A stretch of 64,000 nt of DNA from BOG-908 sp963795825. Its GTDB lineage: Bacteria; Pseudomonadota; Alphaproteobacteria; Acetobacterales; Acetobacteraceae. A model generated the notes under the pieces. It had not been told where the DNA came from and ran no database searches. It saw only the letters and a list, made by a program, of their open reading frames with translations. The position numbers were made by a program, and so were the translations under genes. Numbering within the stretch: the stretch's first letter is position 1; the number at the start of each line of letters is the position of its first letter. The DNA is taken from positions 434,001 through 498,000 of the forward strand of contig CAWCIW010000001.1 of the NCBI GenBank assembly GCA_963795825.1, written 5' to 3'. Shown here in pieces: positions 59,805 through 64,000 of this stretch.

Positions 59805-60380
59805 CTAAAGCCGCTGATAAACCCCAATAACCCGCGTAGCTGCCAACAGATTACCCTTAAGGGTGCGCAGCAAGTGCCCGCGCCCAGGCGGGCTGGCGAA
59901 GCTCGGCATCACGTCCAGGGCGAACAACTGGAACGCGTAGCGGTGCGGCCCATGTCCCGGCACCGGCGAGGGCGCCATCCAGCCCGGCCGCGCCACCGAG
60001 TTGCGACCAACCTTGAAGCCGAGCGGCGACATGCGTGTCTGCTTCATGCCCAGCCCGCCCTCCTGGATGCCGGACAGGCTCACCGGGATCGAGTGCAGCA
60101 CGGCGTGGACGAGCGGGCGGGGGAACGGTGCGTCCGCATCCTCCACGATCAGGGCGAGCGATTGGGTGCCGTCGGGGGCGCCGTGCCATTCCAAGGGGGG
60201 GAACAGCGCCTCGCCGTCCTGGGTGTAGCGGTCCGGGATGGTGCCGCCGTCTTCGAAGGCGGGGCTGGTGATGGTCAGGCCGAGGCGCGGCAGATCCAGC
60301 CGGCTGGTGGCCAGCGCGCCGAGGCCGGGGCGCACCTGGCGCAGCATCTGGCCGACTTTGCGCGCCCACTCGTTCGCCAT
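59805..60380 (-). CDS. YbhB/YbcL-family (PEBP-like) protein
   Basis: 191 residues from the ATG at 60380 (MANEWARKVGQML). The PEBP/YbhB core is clear: LTITSPAFEDGGTIPDRYTQDG, PPLEWHGAPDGTQSLALIVED, DADAPFPRPLVHAVL with the conserved His and Pro, and HGPHRYAFQLFALD. The DPD-type loop and GPHRY histidines line the ligand pocket. Bacterial members are of uncertain function and sometimes inhibit kinases or proteases. No signal peptide, so it is cytoplasmic. Confidence 0.85.
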   Translation of the reverse strand: MANEWARKVGQMLRQVRPGLGALATSRLDLPRLGLTITSPAFEDGGTIPDRYTQDGEALFPPLEWHGAPDGTQSLALIVEDADAPFPRPLVHAVLHSIPVSLSGIQEGGLGMKQTRMSPLGFKVGRNSVARPGWMAPSPVPGHGPHRYAFQLFALDVMPSFASPPGRGHLLRTLKGNLLAATRVIGVYQRL

Positions 60381-60560
60381 GCGCCCACTCTCCTGTCCCG
60401 CCGGCAAGCAACGCGGCAGTGCCACGGTCTTTCCACCTCCATGGCACCTGCGCAACCCTGGCATGGCAAAGCTTTGCTGCACCGCGGGCGCGGCCGGCGC
60501 TAGTATAAGGGTGTGCGTCCTGGTTCGAGCGGCGCGCGGTGCAATCGAGGAGACCGCGGG

Positions 60561-61805
60561 TTGAGTTTGACTTTAGCTCCGAAGGACGAGACGACGAAAA
60601 CGCCGGCGGCGGGGCTGCGCCATCCTGCCGGGGGCGCCGTGATGGCGATCCTGCTGGCGATCAGCGTGTCGCATCTGTTGAACGATCTTATGCAGTCGCT
60701 GGTGCCGGCGGTGTATCCGGTGCTGAAGGGGCGGCTCGGTTTGAGCTTTGCGCAGGTGGGCGGCATCACGCTGGTGAACCAGCTGACGGCGTCGCTGCTG
60801 CAGCCGGTGGTCGGCACGTTCACCGACAAGCGGCCGATGCCGTATTCGTTGCCGTTCGGTATGGCGTGCACGCTGGTGGGGCTGCTGCTGCTGAGCCAGG
60901 CGGCGAGCTATCCGGCGGTGCTGCTGGCGGTGGCGTGCGTGGGCGTGGGCTCCTCGGTGTTCCATCCCGAGAGCTCGCGGGTGGCGCGGCTGGCCTCCGG
61001 CGGGCGGCACGGCATGGCGCAATCGGTGTTCCAGGTGGGCGGCAATGCGGGCTCGGCGCTGGGGCCGCTGCTGGCGGCGTTCGTGATCGTGCCGCATGGG
61101 CGCGGCGATGGCGGGCAGGGGCTGATTGCGTGGTTCGGGCTGGCGGCCCTGGTGGGCTTCGTGGTGCTGAGCTGGGTGGGGCGCTGGTATGGCGGCAATC
61201 TGCGCGCCCGGGTGGCCAAGCCTGTCGAGGTAATGTCGTCCGGGCTGGGCCGCCGGCGGGTGGCCTGGGCGATGGCGATCCTGGTGGCGCTGCTGATGTC
61301 GAAGTTCTTCTACACCGCCAGCATGTCCAACTATTACCAGTTCTTCCTGATCGACCGGTTCCATGTGAGCCAGCACACGGCGCAGCTCTGCCTGTTCCTG
61401 TTCCTCGGCGCGTTCGCGGCCGGGACGTTCCTGGGCGGGCCGATCGGCGACCGGATCGGGCGCAAGCGGATCATCTGGGTGTCGATACTGGGGGTGCTGC
61501 CGTTCTCGCTGGCGCTGCCCTATGTGGGGCTGACCGGGACGATCCTGCTGACCGTGCCGATCGGGCTGCTGCTGGCCTCCGCGTTTCCGGCGATCGTGGT
61601 GTATGCGCAGGAGTTGATGCCCGGGCGAGTGGGCACGGTGTCGGGGCTGATGTTCGGGCTGGCGTTCGGGCTTGGCGGGATCGGGGCGGCTGGGCTGGGG
61701 GTGCTGGCGGACCGGACCAGCATCGCTCTGGTGTTTCAGGTTTGTGCGTTTCTGCCGATGTTGGGGTTGCTGGCTGGGTTCTTGCCGGCTGTCGAGCGGG
61801 AGTAG
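60561..61805 (+). CDS. MFS transporter, fosmidomycin-resistance (Fsr) type
   Basis: 414 residues from TTG at 60561, with GAGGAG about 12 bases upstream; a GTG at 60513 is possible. Twelve membrane helices. Motifs are SVSHLLNDLMQSLVPAVYP, the start characteristic of Fsr, TFTDKRPMPYSLP as the family A-loop, GSSVFHPESSRVARLASGG and GPIGDRIGRKRIIWVS in the second half. Fsr exports fosmidomycin and related drugs by proton antiport. Here the substrate is unproven. The stop lies just before a paired repeat. Confidence 0.87.
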   Translation: MSLTLAPKDETTKTPAAGLRHPAGGAVMAILLAISVSHLLNDLMQSLVPAVYPVLKGRLGLSFAQVGGITLVNQLTASLLQPVVGTFTDKRPMPYSLPFGMACTLVGLLLLSQAASYPAVLLAVACVGVGSSVFHPESSRVARLASGGRHGMAQSVFQVGGNAGSALGPLLAAFVIVPHGRGDGGQGLIAWFGLAALVGFVVLSWVGRWYGGNLRARVAKPVEVMSSGLGRRRVAWAMAILVALLMSKFFYTASMSNYYQFFLIDRFHVSQHTAQLCLFLFLGAFAAGTFLGGPIGDRIGRKRIIWVSILGVLPFSLALPYVGLTGTILLTVPIGLLLASAFPAIVVYAQELMPGRVGTVSGLMFGLAFGLGGIGAAGLGVLADRTSIALVFQVCAFLPMLGLLAGFLPAVERE

Positions 61806-61808
61806 GGT

Positions 61809-61980
61809 AGGCAAGCAAGCAGTCCTTTTTGCAAAAAGGACCAAAAAACTTTTGCTATGTGCTGTCGCGGTTCTACTGGATGCAGGCCTCGCTGTTGTTC
61901 AAGAGGGGAGGCCTTCTCGCAGGCGTCATAGCAAAAGCTTTTTGGTCCTTTTTCTCGAAAAAGGACTACTTGCCTGCCTG
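61809..61980. repeat. Dispersed hairpin repeat, paired arms (A/A, mixed edges)
   Basis: The left arm (61809-61870) has loop GC and a GCTATGTGCTGTCGCGG edge, as in singletons. The right arm (61915-61980) has the TCGCAGGCGTCATAGC edge of pairs. It looks like a chimera of the two sub-types. It lies between the convergent MFS and YihY-type genes; the latter's stop is in the arm. Confidence 0.9.
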
Positions 61981-63000
61981 CTTCCCTTCGACTCCGCTCG
62001 CGTTCGTATTCTGCTTTGTCTGCCGCTCCATCTCGGCATTCAGTTCCGCGCCGATCAGGACAATGATCGTCGAGATCCAGATCCAGGTCATGAAACCGAC
62101 GGCCGCACCCAGCGAGCCGTATGTCTTGTTGTAGCTGCCGAAATTCGATGCGTACCAGGAAAAGGCGGCGGATGCGACGATGAACACGATGCTGGCGAAC
62201 GCGCTGCCCCAGCTCACCCAGCGCCACTTCGCCTTGGCCCGGCTCGGGCCGTAGCGATAGACCAGCGCAAGGAAGAGCATGATCGCGAACAGCATCAGCG
62301 GCCAGCGGCCGAAGTTCAGCAATACGTCTCCCAGCGCGCCCAGATAGACGAATTGCAGGATCGCCGGCACGACGGCCACCGCGGTGATCGCCAGGATCAC
62401 GAACACCAGCGCGCCCAGTGTGAAGGCCAGCGAAAGCCAGGTGCGATGGACGAAGCTGCGGGTTTCCTTCTCGTTATAGACGGCGTTCAGCGCGTCGAAG
62501 AGCGACTTGATGCCGGCGTTGGCGCTCCACAGCGTGGTCAGCAGGCCGACTATGGCGCCGAACCCCAGGGCCTTCGAGGGTGCGGCGGTGAGCGACTTTA
62601 TCTGGTCGGTGATGATCTGCATGCCGCCGGCCGGCACCACGCCGCCGAGGCCGGACAGGTGCTTGCTGATATCGGCCGGGTCCGCGACCAGGCCGTAGAG
62701 CGAAATCAGGGCGGCGATGGCGGGGAAGATGGCGAGCAGGGCGTAGTAGGTGACCGCGGCGGCTTCGGCCAGGATGCGATCGTCACCCACGTCCGAGAAG
62801 ACGCGCTTGGCGATCTGCTTCCAGCCGCGCGCCGGGATTTGCGAGGGGGTGTCGGCGAGCGCGCCGGCGCCGACTGCGGCGGGTGCTATGGTGCTGGTCG
62901 GCGCCGGCTTGCGGCGGACGGCGTTCCACGCGCTCATGCCGGCGTCGAGCGCCAGGGCGGCGACCGCGATATCGACGGCGCGTCGTAATTTCACGGCCAT
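61966..63000 (-). CDS. YihY/virulence factor BrkB family membrane protein
   Basis: 344 residues from the ATG at 63000. An amphipathic, positively charged N-tail (about 1-65) precedes six membrane helices. Family motifs are AEAAAVTYYALLAIFPAIAAL, ANAGIKSLFDALNAVYNEKE, FSWYASNFGSYNKTYGSLG and WIWISTIIVLIGAELNAEME. The biochemical role of BrkB/YihY proteins is not settled (they are not RNase BN). The short C-terminal tail ending KQAGK is read into the repeat arm. Confidence 0.9.
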   Translation of the reverse strand: MAVKLRRAVDIAVAALALDAGMSAWNAVRRKPAPTSTIAPAAVGAGALADTPSQIPARGWKQIAKRVFSDVGDDRILAEAAAVTYYALLAIFPAIAALISLYGLVADPADISKHLSGLGGVVPAGGMQIITDQIKSLTAAPSKALGFGAIVGLLTTLWSANAGIKSLFDALNAVYNEKETRSFVHRTWLSLAFTLGALVFVILAITAVAVVPAILQFVYLGALGDVLLNFGRWPLMLFAIMLFLALVYRYGPSRAKAKWRWVSWGSAFASIVFIVASAAFSWYASNFGSYNKTYGSLGAAVGFMTWIWISTIIVLIGAELNAEMERQTKQNTNASGVEGKQAGK

Positions 63001-63016
63001 GCCGTCGGACTCCCGC

Positions 63017-63226
63017 TCAGTGTTTCTTGAGTTCTTCCGGCTTGTGGACGGCTTCCTTGCCGGATTTGTCGCTCTTCACCAGCACTTCCGGATGATCCTT
63101 GGTGGCCTTTGCGGTGTGGCCTTTGATCTGCGTGGTGGTGGTGACGATTTTCTCGACGGTGCCCTCCGTGCGGCCCTGGGCGGTGCCCCAGGTGACGTGG
63201 TCTCCCTTTTTCGGCAATTTGGTCAT
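63017..63226 (-). CDS. DUF2945 (hypervirulence-associated TUDOR-domain) protein
   Basis: 69 residues from the ATG at 63226. The whole chain is the DUF2945 pattern: LPKKGDHVTWGTAQGRTEGT, EKIVTTTTQIKGHTAKATKD and HPEVLVKSDKSGKEAVHKPE. It is highly charged and cytoplasmic. Members are small, often stress-linked and of unknown mechanism. It lies 16 bp upstream of the YihY-type gene in the same direction, so probably one operon. Confidence 0.85.
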   Translation of the reverse strand: MTKLPKKGDHVTWGTAQGRTEGTVEKIVTTTTQIKGHTAKATKDHPEVLVKSDKSGKEAVHKPEELKKH

Positions 63227-63355
63227 GGCGGCGCTCCGGCGATCGGTCCGCAACGAACGCCGCGTTAACGCCAGCGGTTGCCGCGCGCGTGCCAGCGCAA
63301 GTGGCAAAAGTGAATAGAGCAGCTTCTGCCGCGAGTAACGCAGACGTTTTTTGCT

Positions 63356-64000
63356 CTAAGCCTCGCCAGCGAGAACCCGGGCGGCCGCCTCGGGACCGGC
63401 GAGTATCTCCGTCAACCGCGCAAGGTCCATGCGAGACAGGCCGGCCACGTCCCGCAGGCCGCCTCGGACCGACTGGACGAGGCTGTCGAATTTCGGTCCG
63501 GCGCCGAAGCGGCGCGCTTCGAGTTCGAACGCGCGCAGGATGCGGGCGGCTTCCTCCACAGCGTCGAGCGCGGCATCGCGCGCTGGCCCTGACTCCGGCA
63601 GCGTTTGCAGCGGGGCGGCGAGGCGGGTTTGCAGCGCGATCTCGAACCGGTTGAGCGAGCCGGACAGCAGGGACGCCCGCGCGGCGCCGAGGCGCCGGCG
63701 CTGCGCGGTATCCGAGAGCTGGTCCGCCAAAGTGTCCAGCAGGCTGGCCTGGTGCCGCAGCTCGGCGGCGGCGTTCGGCGGGAGGCTTTCCACCTGGGCC
63801 GCGGTTTCGGTCTCGAGCCAGGCGAGCGCGGTTTCCGTGGCGGCTTCCGCGAGTTTGCGCCGGACCGGCACTTTCTGCGCGGCGAGGAATAGCGCGGCGC
63901 TGTTTTGCGGCACGCGTATGGCGAGCAGGCCGAGCATCATGCCCCAGGCGTTCGGCCCGAGTTTCTCGGTTTCGGCGAGCAGGTTGGTGAGATCTTCGCC
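63356..64000 (-). CDS. Unknown protein, C-terminal part
   Basis: The 5' end lies beyond the right edge. The visible 214 codons are in one frame to the stop at 63356. The sequence is helical and Ala/Leu/Arg-rich (KVPVRRKLAEAATETALAWL, LAAPLQTLPESGPARDAALD, DLARLTEILAGPEAAARVLA), with a hydrophobic segment near AWGMMLGLLAIRVP. It may have a membrane-associated N-part outside the window. Not recognised. Between it and the DUF2945 gene there is only a short T-rich patch (TTTTTTGCTC) that could be a worn repeat remnant. Confidence 0.55.
   Translation of the reverse strand, partial: GEDLTNLLAETEKLGPNAWGMMLGLLAIRVPQNSAALFLAAQKVPVRRKLAEAATETALAWLETETAAQVESLPPNAAAELRHQASLLDTLADQLSDTAQRRRLGAARASLLSGSLNRFEIALQTRLAAPLQTLPESGPARDAALDAVEEAARILRAFELEARRFGAGPKFDSLVQSVRGGLRDVAGLSRMDLARLTEILAGPEAAARVLAGEA

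Noticed and set aside
690..61980. Dispersed palindromes considered as a CRISPR-like array
   Set aside because: The repeats are scattered one per few kilobases between genes, not in a regular array with unique spacers, and no cas genes are present.
1818..61980. A recurrent peptide (KAFWSFFSKKDCFLA and similar) seen in many frames as a possible conserved small protein
   Set aside because: It is just the translation of the hairpin repeat in one frame and occurs without starts or ribosome-binding sites.

Overview
This window is GC-rich (about 65-70 percent G+C by eye) with the gene content of an alphaproteobacterium. The most likely family is Acetobacteraceae: Hda, paired CoA-transferase subunits, mmsAB valine catabolism, PerM/YihY membrane proteins and B12 salvage. 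This placement is inferred from protein flavour, not from a marker gene. No rRNA, tRNA or phage module was seen.

Layout. 1-3.1 kb: 5' part of an EnvC-like murein hydrolase activator, a secreted lipase and a sterol-desaturase-type hydroxylase (all minus). 3.2-11.5 kb: a CDF metal transporter, then a cobalamin block. The block has btuF-btuC-btuD and a PduO-type adenosyltransferase (plus), a GH26-like secreted glycosidase, and a convergent TonB-dependent receptor (minus) preceded by a clear cobalamin riboswitch. 11.5-20.6 kb: parC, an LprI-like protein, a hypothetical protein, der, and an ABC importer (fused permease plus ATPase). 20.7-25.5 kb: a two-subunit CoA transferase, a FAH-family hydrolase, tyrS and anmK. 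25.9-33.1 kb: a PHB-depolymerase-type esterase, a SUMF1-domain membrane protein with a DUF4399 partner, and an enoyl-CoA hydratase/mmsB/mmsA group. 33.2-35.4 kb: an accessory patch with two unknown proteins and an HNH nuclease of visibly lower GC. 35.4-47.7 kb: hda, a PerM-type permease, purM-purN, a LysR regulator divergent from an aldo/keto reductase, a hybrid histidine kinase, ppk and a GlcG-like protein. 47.8-53.9 kb: a formate dehydrogenase locus. Its alpha subunit is read through an in-frame UGA (selenocysteine). It is divergent from a 75-residue protein, the iron-sulfur beta subunit and an NrfD-type membrane subunit. 54-64 kb: a second large hybrid kinase, a lysozyme-like pair, an SDR, a YbhB-like protein, an Fsr-type MFS exporter, a YihY-type protein, a DUF2945 protein and a partial unknown.

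The most striking structure is a dispersed intergenic repeat. About 42 copies of a hairpin arm occur at about 26 places, roughly one place every 2.5 kb. Each arm is a self-complementary CCTTTTT-TCGA-AAAAAGG hairpin next to an AAAAGCTTTT palindrome. Fourteen places carry two arms facing each other across a spacer of usually about 60 bp, so the whole unit (about 175-190 bp) can fold into one long cruciform. The arms sit directly on gene ends: many stop codons, some TTG start codons and a few C-terminal tails lie inside the repeat.

A second theme is apparent single-base frameshifts: cobO, the GH26-like gene, parC, the ABC ATPase (two), the esterase, mmsA (about five), the HNH gene and the SDR. 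Because parC is normally essential and several shifts lie in homopolymer or G/C runs, base-calling errors are the simplest explanation. Real decay, especially of mmsA, cannot be excluded.
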